DNA of 64,000 nucleotides from Sinorhizobium glycinis (GTDB taxonomy: Bacteria; Pseudomonadota; Alphaproteobacteria; Rhizobiales; Rhizobiaceae). Made by a program: the position numbers and the translations under genes. The notes beneath the pieces were generated by a model that made no database searches, was not told the DNA's origin, and was given only the letters and a program-made list of their open reading frames with translations. The stretch lies in the NCBI RefSeq assembly GCF_001651865.1, contig NZ_LPUX01000061.1:62001-126000 (forward strand), written 5' to 3'. Shown piece after piece: positions 34,911 through 45,279 of the stretch. Positions within the stretch are counted from its first letter, which is position 1. The number at the start of each line of letters is the position of its first letter.

Positions 34911-35552
34911 ATGTTACAGGCGGGCATCATCCCGGTTACGCATTTTCAACAGAACTGCACGGTGCTGTTCGACAGCGAGACCAAGGAAGGGGTGATCGTC
35001 GATCCCGGCGGTGACGTGGACGTCATCCTGCAGACGGTTCGCGAAAACGGCATCACGCTGAAGGCGATCTGGCTTACGCACGGCCATATCGATCATGCCG
35101 GCGGAGCCAAGGAATTGAAGGAGGCGCTGGAACTCGAGATCATCGGTCCGCACAAAGACGATCGGCCGCTCCTCGAACGGCTCGAGGGCCAGGCGGAACG
35201 TTTCGGGCTGGCAATGAAGGTGCAGAACGTCCTGCCGGACCGATGGCTGGAAGACGGGGACACTGTCTCCTTCGGCGATCACGTCTTCGAAGTCCTGCAC
35301 TGCCCTGGTCACGCGCCGGGCCACGTTGTCTATTTCAACCGCGCGCAGAACTTCGCCCATGTCGGCGACGTGCTGTTTCACGGCTCGATCGGCCGCACGG
35401 ACCTGACGGGCGGCGATCATCAACAGCTTCTCGATTCCATTCGCGACAAGATCCTGCCCCTCGGGGACGAGGTCGGCTTCATCTGCGGTCACGGCCCAGG
35501 CGGCCGGATCGGCGAGGAGCGCCGTACCAATCCGTATCTGCGCGGGCTCTGA
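34911..35552 (+). CDS. MBL-fold metallo-hydrolase, glyoxalase II-like
   Basis: A 213-residue metallo-beta-lactamase fold protein. The metal motif is LTHGHIDHAGGAKEL (HxHxDH), with further ligands in HCPGHAPGHVVYF, HVGDVLFHGSIGRTDL and CGHGPG. It matches the YcbL/glyoxalase II-like group that hydrolyses thioesters such as S-lactoylglutathione. It is followed by a strong terminator shared with the convergent BA14K gene. Confidence 0.92.
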   Translation: MLQAGIIPVTHFQQNCTVLFDSETKEGVIVDPGGDVDVILQTVRENGITLKAIWLTHGHIDHAGGAKELKEALELEIIGPHKDDRPLLERLEGQAERFGLAMKVQNVLPDRWLEDGDTVSFGDHVFEVLHCPGHAPGHVVYFNRAQNFAHVGDVLFHGSIGRTDLTGGDHQQLLDSIRDKILPLGDEVGFICGHGPGGRIGEERRTNPYLRGL

Positions 35553-35577
35553 CGGGATTTGGAACTGCGGACATGAA

Positions 35578-35612
35578 TAACCCCGCGCCTCGATCGAGCC
35601 GCGGGGTTTTTC
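35578..35612. terminator. Bidirectional rho-independent terminator
   Basis: The stem AACCCCGCG/CGCGGGGTT spans about 35579-35609 and is followed by TTTTT on the plus strand, with an A/T run on the other side. It sits between the convergent MBL and BA14K genes and could serve both. Confidence 0.85.
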
Positions 35613-35631
35613 GGTGTCTTTGACGTTGTAA

Positions 35632-36027
35632 TCAGCCGGCAGTGCAGAAATGGCTGCGGCCGTCATAGCCGATGAAGGTGCCGCTCTCCGGATCGAATGA
35701 GCGGTAGCGCTGCGAGCAATAGCGGTACCAGGCAGGCGTCCAGGGCTCGAGACCATAGTTTTCGACCACGACGCGACGATAAACCGGGCGGGCCCGGTAG
35801 ACCGGACGCGGCTCATAGTATTCCGGCTCCGGATCGATATAGGCCGGCTCGTGGTAGTAGCGCGGCTGCGAGGCGATCGCGCCGCCGATCAGCGTGCCGG
35901 TTACAAGGCCAACTGCGCCTGCCGCCCACGCATCATCGTTGTCGCCTGCCTGCGCAGTGCCGAAGGTCGGGAGAACCAGGGCGGCGGCGGCGACCGAGAG
36001 AACGGCTGCTTTGATGAACTTATTCAT
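35632..36027 (-). CDS. BA14K family exported protein
   Basis: A 131-residue protein with a signal peptide (KAAVLSVAAAALVLPTFGTAQA) and a glycine-rich helix (AVGLVTGTLIGGAIA). A Tyr/Pro/Glu/Arg-rich middle (PEPEYYEPRPVYRARPVYRR) precedes the BA14K-type ending WYRYCSQRYRSFDPESGTFIGYDGRSHFC. BA14K was defined in Brucella as an immunoreactive lectin-like protein needed for smooth LPS. A second member is at 58.6 kb. ATG 36027 follows AGGATTGAAGCCC. Confidence 0.88.
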   Translation of the reverse strand: MNKFIKAAVLSVAAAALVLPTFGTAQAGDNDDAWAAGAVGLVTGTLIGGAIASQPRYYHEPAYIDPEPEYYEPRPVYRARPVYRRVVVENYGLEPWTPAWYRYCSQRYRSFDPESGTFIGYDGRSHFCTAG

Positions 36028-36120
36028 GGGCTTCAATCCTGTGCATGGGGAACCGGACTGGAGGCCCGGCTTTCATGATGAACAAACTCTATATAGCCCA
36101 AACTGAACGGAGCCTGAACG

Positions 36121-36144
36121 AAAAAACCCGGCAAAAATGCCGGG
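36121..36144 (-). terminator. Terminator of cold-shock gene
   Basis: On the minus strand CCCGGCA-TTTT-TGCCGGG is followed by TTTTTT, about 32 bases past the cold-shock gene stop. Confidence 0.9.
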
Positions 36145-36175
36145 CTGCAAAACTTAACCGGTAACAGAGGCGGCG

Positions 36176-36391
36176 TTAGCCGACGATCTGCAGGTTGACC
36201 GCCTTCGGGCCCTTGCCGCGGCGATCCGGCTCGGTATCGAAGGAGACTTTCTGGTTTTCGCTCAGTCCGCTCAGGCCGGAGGCCTGCACGGCTGAAATAT
36301 GTACGAAGATATCCGCGCCACCGTTTTCAGGCTTGATAAAGCCAAAGCCCTTGTCGGTGTTGAAGAATTTTACAGTGCCAGTTTCGGCCAT
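36176..36391 (-). CDS. Cold-shock protein (CspA family)
   Basis: A 71-residue single cold-shock domain. The RNP1 motif KGFGFIKPENGG and RNP2 motif DIFVHISAV are intact, with the ending GPKAVNLQIV. It binds single-stranded RNA/DNA and melts mRNA structure. The ATG 36391 is followed by MAETGTVKFFN, as in rhizobial CspA-type proteins. The long upstream region without genes suggests a structured 5' leader, common for this family. A strong terminator makes it monocistronic. Confidence 0.95.
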   Translation of the reverse strand: MAETGTVKFFNTDKGFGFIKPENGGADIFVHISAVQASGLSGLSENQKVSFDTEPDRRGKGPKAVNLQIVG

Positions 36392-37167
36392 GCGTCAGGT
36401 CCTTTTCTCTCCACCCGGTCGAGGGGTGGCATTACAGTTTTGCCCAGAAGGGCGTGGGGCAGGCATTTCTCGACAATTGAGGAAAGGGTCCTGTTATCGC
36501 GATGAACCCTGGGAAGGTTGGCAATGGCTCTTCCCCTGATTCTCCGCCCGGAGTGGATTGCGTCTCCGGCCCGCAATTTATTTCAAGATCTTCCCGCGTT
36601 CGCAGATTGCCCGAACACAGTAAGAGTGATCAGTTTATTTTGAATTGGCAAGCAAAACTTTTCCGGCGAGGTATTGAGTCTTCTCATTGCTCAAAAACAG
36701 GTCAATTCGCGCTTTGGCCCATGAGGTTCCGGATGCCCCGCAAGCTGTTGAATCCACAGCTTTTTGGACAGTTACGTCAGCGCAGTGGATTTTTTGCGCC
36801 AATTCGTGTCGCTGTCGAGCATGCCTTTCTGTTGGGCAATTCCGGATGCGAGTCGCAACCCTATGATAAGTCTCATCCTTCGCGGGAAGCTGATCGGCGG
36901 CCAAACCGGCCTATGGCTTTGCAGAAAAAATACAAAGAAAATGAGCGTCCGCTTGCCGCCGTCGCTCGCTGATCCATTTTGGGGCAAAGTAGAGCGGCGC
37001 GAACAGTAATAAGTAATATAGTAAGTCCAGCTTGGTTGTCCGGCCTAGCTATTATTGTAGGCTCAAGCGGCCGCTTCTGCCACCCGCTGACGCCGCTTCG
37101 CGAGGCGCGAGTTCGACGACCAGCATCGCTGCGAAGGTGACGATGCAGCCGCGATAGAGGCGGGGCC
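36392..37167. other. Long intergenic region upstream of cold-shock gene
   Basis: About 775 bp without a convincing gene. The first 100-170 bp would be the promoter and leader of the cold-shock gene. From about 36580 to 37060 the DNA is clearly A/T-richer than its surroundings. Open frames on both strands (36502-36972 plus, 36635-36904 minus) have no ribosome binding site, no recognised domain and poor codon bias. It could hold a small RNA or a decayed gene, but I cannot show one. Confidence 0.45.
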
Positions 37168-38343
37168 TCACTGGGTCGGCGCCTTCGATACCCTGAGAAC
37201 GGCTCCATCCTGCTCATCGGTCACCATGAGCAGTGCGCCGTCGGGTGCGACGACCACATCGCGGATGCGGCCGAACTCGCCGTCGAAAAGCCGTTCCTCG
37301 GAAGTGATCGCGCCAGTGTCGTCGCGCTCCAGCCGCGCCAGCAACTGGTATTTCAGCGCGGCGATCAGCAGGTTGCCGTTCCATTCGGGAAACATGTTGC
37401 CGCGATAGACCGCAATCGCGCCGGGAGCGATCGAGGGATCCCAATAATAGAGCGGCTGCTCAATACCCTCCTTGGCGGTACCTTCGCCGATCTCCGCGCC
37501 GGAATAGTCCTTTCCGTAGGTGATCACCGGCCAGCCATAATTCTTGCCCGGCTGCGGGCTGTTCACTTCGTCGCCGCCGCGGGCCCCGTGCTCGACGGTC
37601 AGGAGTTTGTCGTCGGCTGGGTCGAAGGCAATTCCTTGGGGGTTGCGGTGCCCCTTGGACCAGATCTCCGCTCGGCCCTCGGTGCCGCCATGAAAGGGGT
37701 TGGAGGCCGGGATGGAACCATCGGCATCGATGTGCAGGATGGCTCCAGCATGGTCGCGCGGATCCTGGGCCCGCTTGCCATCGCCGCGATCGCCGATGCC
37801 GAAGAAAAGGCTGCCGTCGCTGTCGATGGCAATGCGCGAGCCGAAATGCTGGCCGGCCCGCGTGAACCGGTTCATCCGGAAGATCTCCTTGACGTCCGCC
37901 AACCTCCGCTCGTCAGCGGAGAGCGCCGCCCGCACGAGAACGGTGCCATATCCACCGTCTCCGCGGGCGGAAAGGGTGAGAAAAAGGGTGCGGTTCGTGG
38001 GAAATTGCGGGTCGAGGGCAACGTCGAGCAGCCCGCCCTGGCCATATTCGGCGACGTCCGGAACACCCCTTATCGCAGGGGAGAGCTTGCCGTCGCGGAG
38101 GATGCGGAGGCGGCCCGGCCGCTCGGTGACGATCAGCGCGCCGTCAGGCAAGACCTCGACCGCCCAGGGATATTGAAGCCCGCGCGTGAGGGTTTCGACA
38201 AGGACGGTTCCCGTCTGTGTCTGGAATTCCCGAGCCTCTTGTGCAGCGGCAGGCAGAGCGGCGGATAGGAACAGGGCCGCGGCCAGAGCGAGCATCGCGC
38301 GGATCTCGCTCAATCTGGTTTTTCTCCAATGCACGGGCCGCAT
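37168..38343 (-). CDS. PQQ-dependent sugar dehydrogenase (soluble glucose/aldose dehydrogenase family)
   Basis: A 391-residue secreted beta-propeller. After a signal peptide (AMLALAAALFLSAALPAAAQ) come LQYPWAVEVLPDGALIVTERPGRLRIL, QGGLLDVALDPQFPTNRTLFLTLSARG, FGIGDRGDGKRAQDPRDHAG, and GHRNPQGIAFDP followed by EHGARGGDEVN, all hallmarks of the GSDH/Asd-like family. It should oxidise sugars in the periplasm with PQQ. ATG 38343 has AGGAG some 13 bases upstream; the later ATG at 38295 would also give a signal peptide. Confidence 0.92.
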   Translation of the reverse strand: MRPVHWRKTRLSEIRAMLALAAALFLSAALPAAAQEAREFQTQTGTVLVETLTRGLQYPWAVEVLPDGALIVTERPGRLRILRDGKLSPAIRGVPDVAEYGQGGLLDVALDPQFPTNRTLFLTLSARGDGGYGTVLVRAALSADERRLADVKEIFRMNRFTRAGQHFGSRIAIDSDGSLFFGIGDRGDGKRAQDPRDHAGAILHIDADGSIPASNPFHGGTEGRAEIWSKGHRNPQGIAFDPADDKLLTVEHGARGGDEVNSPQPGKNYGWPVITYGKDYSGAEIGEGTAKEGIEQPLYYWDPSIAPGAIAVYRGNMFPEWNGNLLIAALKYQLLARLERDDTGAITSEERLFDGEFGRIRDVVVAPDGALLMVTDEQDGAVLRVSKAPTQ

Positions 38344-38541
38344 TGCGATTCGACGCTCCTGTATTCCGGGGGCACGCCTGCGGAACCAGACTTGGCTGTA
38401 CCGACCAGGAGAGAAATTGGTGCCCAGCCGGCCTCGCTTCAAGTCAAATCCGATCAAAACAGCTTTATCGGAGGTGTGAGCGGCAATGAGCGTGTCATTC
38501 AGCTCTCAATAAACGCGGGGGTAGGGCTCTGCCTACCGATC

Positions 38542-38742
38542 TCAGCCAACGACATTCCTTGCCATGAGCTTCTCCGCCGCGAAAAGCTCGGCCTTGGCTT
38601 TCACGTAAAAACCCTTGCCGAGCAACATCAGGCCGGCAAGGGCAATCATGGCGATGATCGCCACGATGATCGTCTCGGTGGCCGAAAGCCGGGCAAGGAA
38701 ACCGGCGCGTTGTTCAGGCGGGTCGTCTTCGTTATCGGCCAT
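38542..38742 (-). CDS. Small membrane protein, second of an overlapping pair
   Basis: A 66-residue protein with an acidic cytosolic N-terminus (MADNEDDPPEQRAGFLARL), one strong membrane helix (TIIVAIIAMIALAGLMLLG) and a short basic tail. I do not recognise the family. Its ATG at 38742 lies inside the end of the preceding gene (11-bp overlap), pointing to translational coupling. Both products are membrane proteins, so they may form a complex. A longer frame to 38925 is a shadow of the upstream gene. Confidence 0.7.
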   Translation of the reverse strand: MADNEDDPPEQRAGFLARLSATETIIVAIIAMIALAGLMLLGKGFYVKAKAELFAAEKLMARNVVG

Positions 38743-39121
38743 GGCGCCTGCTTCTCGCCCTGCTGAAGGCGGCGATCTGGTGACCCGCGACGAAAGTGGT
38801 GCCGGCCGTGAGCGCGGCGGCAAGCAGCGTCGTGCCGACGAGGATCTGCCGGTCACCGTCCGCCCGCATCTGGGGTCGATCGAGACCTGCCGACGCCGTC
38901 GGAGCCGCCGACGCGGGGTCGGCAATGGCGACCGTTACAAGCTTCGCTTCTGCGCCGGATTGCTGTTCCCGCTTGGTCTCGGCCGCCTGGGCCGTCGCCT
39001 CGACTACCAGGCCGAAGATCATCACCATGCAGACTGCGAGAGCCGCGAGCGCGAGATAGACCCCGCAGCGCGCCTCTTTGCGGCCTGTTCGCGTCGAAGC
39101 GATTTCGTCATCGAGAAACAT
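38732..39121 (-). CDS. Small membrane protein, first of an overlapping pair
   Basis: A 129-residue protein with two predicted membrane segments: YLALAALAVCMVMIFGLVVEATA near residue 25 and ILVGTTLLAAALTAGTTFVAG near residue 95, separated by an Ala/Asp-rich loop likely outside the cytosol. The family is not recognised. ATG 39121 is taken (MFLDDEIAS); the frame begins slightly earlier. It overlaps the next small membrane-protein gene by 11 bp. Function is unknown. Confidence 0.65.
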   Translation of the reverse strand: MFLDDEIASTRTGRKEARCGVYLALAALAVCMVMIFGLVVEATAQAAETKREQQSGAEAKLVTVAIADPASAAPTASAGLDRPQMRADGDRQILVGTTLLAAALTAGTTFVAGHQIAAFSRARSRRHGR

Positions 39122-40780
<1,659 letters not shown>

Positions 40781-40804
40781 GAGCAGCAATTTCACTGCTC
40801 AGGG

Positions 40805-40830
40805 GCCCGCCCGTCGTGGCGGGCTTTTTT
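40805..40830 (+). terminator. Terminator of aatA
   Basis: GCCCGCC-CGTCGT-GGCGGGC followed by TTTTTT, 25 bases past the aatA stop. Confidence 0.92.
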
Positions 40831-40915
40831 GTGCTCGGATTTTGATTCGGGGCGAGATGCCAAGTCGTTAAAATTGCGAGTTTTTATTTCGATGCTAGCG
40901 GGACTCGGCGGCAAT

Positions 40916-41100
40916 ACCCCCTCTGGCCTGCCGGCCATCTCCCCCACAAGGGGGGAGAATCGACGGGGCGCCCTCGGTGGCTCAATTGAGGGTTCCGCTT
41001 GTGGGCATGAGGGTCCGGTTGCAGGCGCGTTTCGGAGCGATCGGCAGCCGCGCGTACTCTCCCCCCTTGTGGGGGAGATGGCCGGCAGGCCAGAGGGGGT
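40916..41100. repeat. Perfect 43-bp inverted repeat flanking a ~99-bp spacer
   Basis: The left arm 40916-40958 and right arm 41058-41100 are exact reverse complements across all 43 bases. Each arm starts or ends with ACCCCCTCTGGCC and contains GGCCATCTCCCCCACAAGG. The spacer is 99 bp with no gene. It is a member of the mosaic repeat class, placed between the aatA terminator and the end of carA, and could form a large hairpin or cruciform. Confidence 0.9.
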
Positions 41101-41133
41101 TCTCCTCCGGCAGCCAGACACGCGCGACTGCTC

Positions 41134-42339
41134 TCAGCGCTCGGCGAGCGCCGGTTCGCCCTTCTTCTCGCGGATGAGGTTCAGGAAACGGCGGAAGAGA
41201 TAGTGGCTGTCCTGCGGGCCGGGGGAGGCTTCCGGGTGATGCTGGACCGAGAAGACCGGCTTGCCGCTCAAGCGCAGGCCGCAATTGGTGCCGTCGAAGA
41301 GAGAAATGTGAGTCTCTTCAACGCCTTCCGGCAGCGACTTCGAATCGACCGCGAAGCCGTGGTTCATCGAGACGATCTCGACCTTGCCGGTCGTGTGGTC
41401 CTTCACCGGATGGTTGGCGCCGTGGTGGCCCTGATGCATCTTCTCGGTCTTGGCGCCAAGCGCCAGCGCCAGCATCTGGTGACCGAGGCAGATGCCGAAG
41501 ACCGGAATGTCGCTCTTCAGCAGATCCTTGATAACCGGCACCGCGTAATTGCCGGTCGCGGCCGGATCGCCCGGGCCGTTCGACAGGAAGATGCCGTCCG
41601 GCTTCAGGGCCAGGACCTCTTCGGCGCTCGTCTCGGCCGGAACGACGGTGACCCGGCAGTCGAGGCCGGCGAAGAGGCGGAGAATGTTGCGCTTGACGCC
41701 ATAGTCGAGGGCCACGACATGGTAGGCCGCGTCGGTTTCGCCGAGCGCCGAGTAGCCTTCGTTCCACACCCAGGGCTTTTCGTTCCAGCGATAGGACTGA
41801 CCGGAGGTCGCGACTTTGGCGAGATCGAGCCCTTCGAGGCCGCTCCAGGCCTTTGCTTCGGCCTTCAGCGTCTCGATGTCGAAGACGCCGGCCGGATCAT
41901 GGGCGATGACGGCGTTCGGCATGCCGTTCTCACGGATCCAGGCCGTCAGGGCACGCGTGTCGATGCCGCAGAGCCCGATGACACCGCGCGCCTTCAGCCA
42001 AGCATCAAGGTGCTTGGCGGCGCGATAGTTGGAAGGATCGGTGATATCGGCCTTGAAGATCACCCCGACGGCGCCATGGCGGGCGGCGGGCGTCAGATCC
42101 TCGATGTCCTCGTCATTGGCACCGATATTGCCGATGTGCGGGAAGGTGAAGGTGACGATCTGGCCGAGATAGGAAGGGTCCGTGAGGATTTCCTGATACC
42201 CGGTCAGCGCCGTGTTGAAGCAGACCTCGGCCTGAACCTTGCCGGTCGCGCCGATGCCCTTGCCTTCGATCACCGTGCCGTCGGCCAGAACGAGCAGGGC
42301 GGTGGGTTTCTGGGTTGTCCATGCGGGTGTCGCGGTCAT
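41134..42339 (-). CDS. carA: Carbamoyl-phosphate synthase small (glutaminase) subunit
   Basis: A 401-residue CarA. The N-terminal domain includes CFNTALTGYQEILTDPSYLGQIVTFTFPHIGN. The class I glutamine amidotransferase domain has the nucleophile in PVFGICLGHQMLALALGAK and the His-Glu pair in FSVQHHPEASPGPQDSHYLF. It feeds ammonia from glutamine to CarB for arginine and pyrimidine synthesis. carB is not in this window. It diverges from the YqeY gene. Confidence 0.97.
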   Translation of the reverse strand: MTATPAWTTQKPTALLVLADGTVIEGKGIGATGKVQAEVCFNTALTGYQEILTDPSYLGQIVTFTFPHIGNIGANDEDIEDLTPAARHGAVGVIFKADITDPSNYRAAKHLDAWLKARGVIGLCGIDTRALTAWIRENGMPNAVIAHDPAGVFDIETLKAEAKAWSGLEGLDLAKVATSGQSYRWNEKPWVWNEGYSALGETDAAYHVVALDYGVKRNILRLFAGLDCRVTVVPAETSAEEVLALKPDGIFLSNGPGDPAATGNYAVPVIKDLLKSDIPVFGICLGHQMLALALGAKTEKMHQGHHGANHPVKDHTTGKVEIVSMNHGFAVDSKSLPEGVEETHISLFDGTNCGLRLSGKPVFSVQHHPEASPGPQDSHYLFRRFLNLIREKKGEPALAER

Positions 42340-42666
42340 CGTTCCTATCCCGTTGCGGCAGAAGGCGCGGCTTTCAAAGCCGGTCGGTTCAGCCCCATTT
42401 CAGATTGCATGCGGCATGGCGCGCGGAAGCCCCGCGAGAAAGAGGTTCATGCCGATGTTCGTGCAGGTGCCGGAAAATAGACAAAGGCCTTTTGCGGGTC
42501 AACCGGCCGCTGTGAATTGTCCGGAAATAAAGTTCATTATAATTCAATCGCTTGCGTATTAGGTTTGATTGTGGCTGCCGCACTGGTTTAAGACGATGAC
42601 AACAATGAGGCAAACGAACGGGTCCGGACGCACGCAGCCGGGGCCGGTTTCGGCATGGAGACAGAG
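42340..42666. other. Divergent promoter region carA / YqeY
   Basis: About 325 bp between carA and the YqeY gene. An A/T-rich block near 42520-42560 (ATAAAGTTCATTATAATTC) is a good place for promoters. No further element is recognised. Confidence 0.45.
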
Positions 42667-43116
42667 ATGCGCGAGCAGTTCGCAAACGCCCTGAAGGAAG
42701 CGCTGAAAGCCAGGGATTCCCGGCGCACTTCGACCGTTCGGTTGATCCAGGCGGCCATCAAGGACCGCGACATCGCCAACCGCGGCCAAATTAAGGGTCC
42801 GGCCAGCGACGACGAGATCATGCAGATCCTCGCCAAGATGATCAAGCAGCGCGAGGAATCGGCCCGCGTCTACGACCAGGGTGGCCGCCCGGAGCTTGCC
42901 GAGCAGGAGCGGCAGGAAATCGCCATCATCAACGAGTTCCTGCCCGAGCAGTTCTCCGAGGAGAAGGTTCGGGAGCTTTGCGTTTCCATCATTCAGGAAA
43001 CGGGAGCCCAAGGCTTGCGCGACATGGGAAAGTGCATGAACGCCTTGAAGGAGCGTTACCCCGGCCAGATGGATTTCGCCAAGGCTTCCAGCATCCTCAA
43101 GGAACTGCTGAAGTAG
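42667..43116 (+). CDS. GatB/YqeY domain-containing protein
   Basis: A 149-residue YqeY protein. It shows the family pattern MREQFANALKEALKARDSRRTSTVRLIQAAIKDRDI and ILAKMIKQREESARVYDQGGRPELAEQERQEIAIINEFLPEQ, with GLRDMGKCMNALKERYPGQMDFAKAS at the end. The domain matches the tail of GatB, suggesting tRNA-linked function, but the stand-alone role is unproved. ATG 42667 has GGAG about eight bases upstream; ATG 42655 is an alternative. It precedes dnaG, a common arrangement. Confidence 0.92.
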   Translation: MREQFANALKEALKARDSRRTSTVRLIQAAIKDRDIANRGQIKGPASDDEIMQILAKMIKQREESARVYDQGGRPELAEQERQEIAIINEFLPEQFSEEKVRELCVSIIQETGAQGLRDMGKCMNALKERYPGQMDFAKASSILKELLK

Positions 43117-43259
43117 TCCGGGTCATCCACGCATCCGTGGGCGTACCGTCCGAAAGCCGGTACCAATTCCCTGTGAATAGCGGGCACCGCGGGTCGCCGC
43201 GGAAACTTCCGCTCGCCATATTGCTTGTATGGGTCGCCGCCTAGGGGTATCGGCTATCC

Positions 43260-45248
43260 ATGCGCTTTTCACCGTCCTTCCTTGACGAGATCCGCGACCG
43301 CGTTCCGATATCGGACGTGGTCGGCAAGCGCGTTACCTGGGACAGGCGCAAGACCAATGTGTCACGCGGCGATTACTGGGCCTGCTGCCCTTTCCACGGC
43401 GAGAAGTCGCCGAGCTTCCATTGCGAGGACCGCAAGGGTCGCTATCACTGCTTCGGCTGCGGTGTTTCCGGCGACCATTTCCGCTTCCTGACCGATCTCG
43501 AAGGCCTGAGCTTTCCCGAGGCGGTGCAGCAGATCGCCGATATGGCGGGCGTCGCCATGCCTCAGCCGGACCCGCAGGCCGAGCGGCGGGAGAGGGAGCG
43601 CACGAGCCTTCTCGACGTCATGGAACTGGCGACGCAGTTCTTTCAGGACCAGCTCCAAGCGGCGACCGGCGCGAAGGCGCGTGCTTATCTGCGCGAGCGC
43701 GGACTGACCGGCCGCACGATCGAGACGTTCCGGCTGGGCTATGCGCCCGACAGCCGCAATGCATTGAAGGAATTTCTCGCCGGCAAGGGCGCCGGCAAGG
43801 AGCAGATCGAGGCGTGCGGCCTCGTCGTGCATGGGCCGGACGTGCCGGTCTCCTATGATCGCTTCCGCGACCGGATCATGTTTCCTATTCATTCGGCGCG
43901 TGAGAAGGTGATCGCCTTTGGCGGGCGGGCCATGTCGGCCGATGCGCCGGCCAAATATCTGAACTCCAATGAGACGGAGCTTTTCCACAAGGGCAACGTG
44001 CTCTTCAATTTCGCGCGCGCCCGCCGCGCTTCGCAAGGGCCGGATGGAAGTGGCACGATCATCGCCGTCGAAGGCTATATGGACGTGATTGCGCTGCACC
44101 AGGCGGGCATCGAGAATGCGGTGGCACCGCTCGGCACGGCGCTCACCGAGAACCAGCTCGATCTCCTCTGGAAGATGACGCCCCAGCCGGTGCTCTGCTT
44201 TGACGGCGACGGCGCCGGCATCCGCGCGGCCAACCGCGCCGTCGACCTGGCGCTGCCGCATCTGAAGCCCGGCCGTTCCGTCCGTTTTGCACTGCTGCCG
44301 GATGGCAAGGATCCGGACGATCTCGTCCGTCATGAGGGGCGCGAGCCGTTCGACAAGGTGCTTGCCAATGCCCGCTCGCTGGCCGACATGGTCTGGATGC
44401 GCGAGGTTCAGGGCGGCGGGTTCGACACGCCGGAAAAACGCGCCGAACTCGAAGCGCGGCTGCGGCAGGTGACCTCGGTCGTCGCTGATGAGAGCGTGCG
44501 TCGCCATTACGGCCAGGACATGCGCGACCGGCTGAACGCCTTTCTGCAGGGGAGCGCACCGTTCAGGGGCGAGCGGCGGCCGTTCGAGCGGGGTGGGCGA
44601 GATCGTGGCGGTCGGCAAGGCGGCTTTCGCCCTGCGGGCGGCGACCGGAACGCCGGCCCGACCACGATCTCAGACCGGCTGGCGCGCTCCTCGCTCGTCA
44701 GCGGTCAGCAGGCCGCACCCTCGCTGCGCGAAAGCGTCCTTGCGCTGACGATCGTCAACCATCCGCAACTGCTTTTCGACGAGTATGACGAGATCTCGAC
44801 GATCGAGTTCGACCATCGCGACCTGCAGCGTTGCTGGGCGGCGGTTTTGAACGCGGCAGCGGCAAACGGCCCACGGCTGACACGGGAAGGGCTTGTCGAG
44901 CAACTGGAGGCGGAGGGTTTCGGGGCCTTGATCGGCGCGCTCGACCAGCAGATTCGCTATGCGCGACTGTGGACCGCGACGACGGCGGCTGCGCCCGAGG
45001 ACGCGCGCGAGGGCTATCTGCAGGCGCTGGCGCTTCACAAGCGCACCAAGGCGCTCAATTGGCAGCGCCGGGAGCTCGAAAGGGAACTGGCACACGCCAC
45101 CGAGGAAGGCGATCTCGAGGCCGTGCCGCAGCTGTTGCGGACGCTGCAGGAGGTTCAATTGGAAGTGACCCGGCTGGAGAACCAGGAAGCCATCATCGAA
45201 GGCTTCGGCGTGCTTTCCGGACGGGTGAAGGGGCCAGCGGCGCGGTGA
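43260..45248 (+). CDS. dnaG: DNA primase
   Basis: A 662-residue DnaG. The N-terminal zinc finger is CCPFHGEKSPSFHCEDRKGRYHCFGCGVSGD. RNA polymerase core motifs include FGGRAMSADAPAKYLNS. The TOPRIM domain reads IAVEGYMDVIALHQAG and LCFDGDGAGIRAANRA. An Arg/Gly-rich linker (about residues 435-460) leads to the DnaB-binding C-terminal domain. It makes RNA primers at the replication fork. In many bacteria dnaG and rpoD are adjacent; here recQ, kbl and tdh separate them. Confidence 0.97.
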   Translation: MRFSPSFLDEIRDRVPISDVVGKRVTWDRRKTNVSRGDYWACCPFHGEKSPSFHCEDRKGRYHCFGCGVSGDHFRFLTDLEGLSFPEAVQQIADMAGVAMPQPDPQAERRERERTSLLDVMELATQFFQDQLQAATGAKARAYLRERGLTGRTIETFRLGYAPDSRNALKEFLAGKGAGKEQIEACGLVVHGPDVPVSYDRFRDRIMFPIHSAREKVIAFGGRAMSADAPAKYLNSNETELFHKGNVLFNFARARRASQGPDGSGTIIAVEGYMDVIALHQAGIENAVAPLGTALTENQLDLLWKMTPQPVLCFDGDGAGIRAANRAVDLALPHLKPGRSVRFALLPDGKDPDDLVRHEGREPFDKVLANARSLADMVWMREVQGGGFDTPEKRAELEARLRQVTSVVADESVRRHYGQDMRDRLNAFLQGSAPFRGERRPFERGGRDRGGRQGGFRPAGGDRNAGPTTISDRLARSSLVSGQQAAPSLRESVLALTIVNHPQLLFDEYDEISTIEFDHRDLQRCWAAVLNAAAANGPRLTREGLVEQLEAEGFGALIGALDQQIRYARLWTATTAAAPEDAREGYLQALALHKRTKALNWQRRELERELAHATEEGDLEAVPQLLRTLQEVQLEVTRLENQEAIIEGFGVLSGRVKGPAAR

Positions 45249-45279
45249 TGTCCTCCCTAGGGTTCCGTTCATCTGCCCA

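Noticed and set aside
36502..36972. 156-codon plus-strand gene upstream of the cold-shock gene
   Set aside because: No ribosome binding site, no domain, poor codon bias for this genome; it partly overlaps the likely cold-shock leader.
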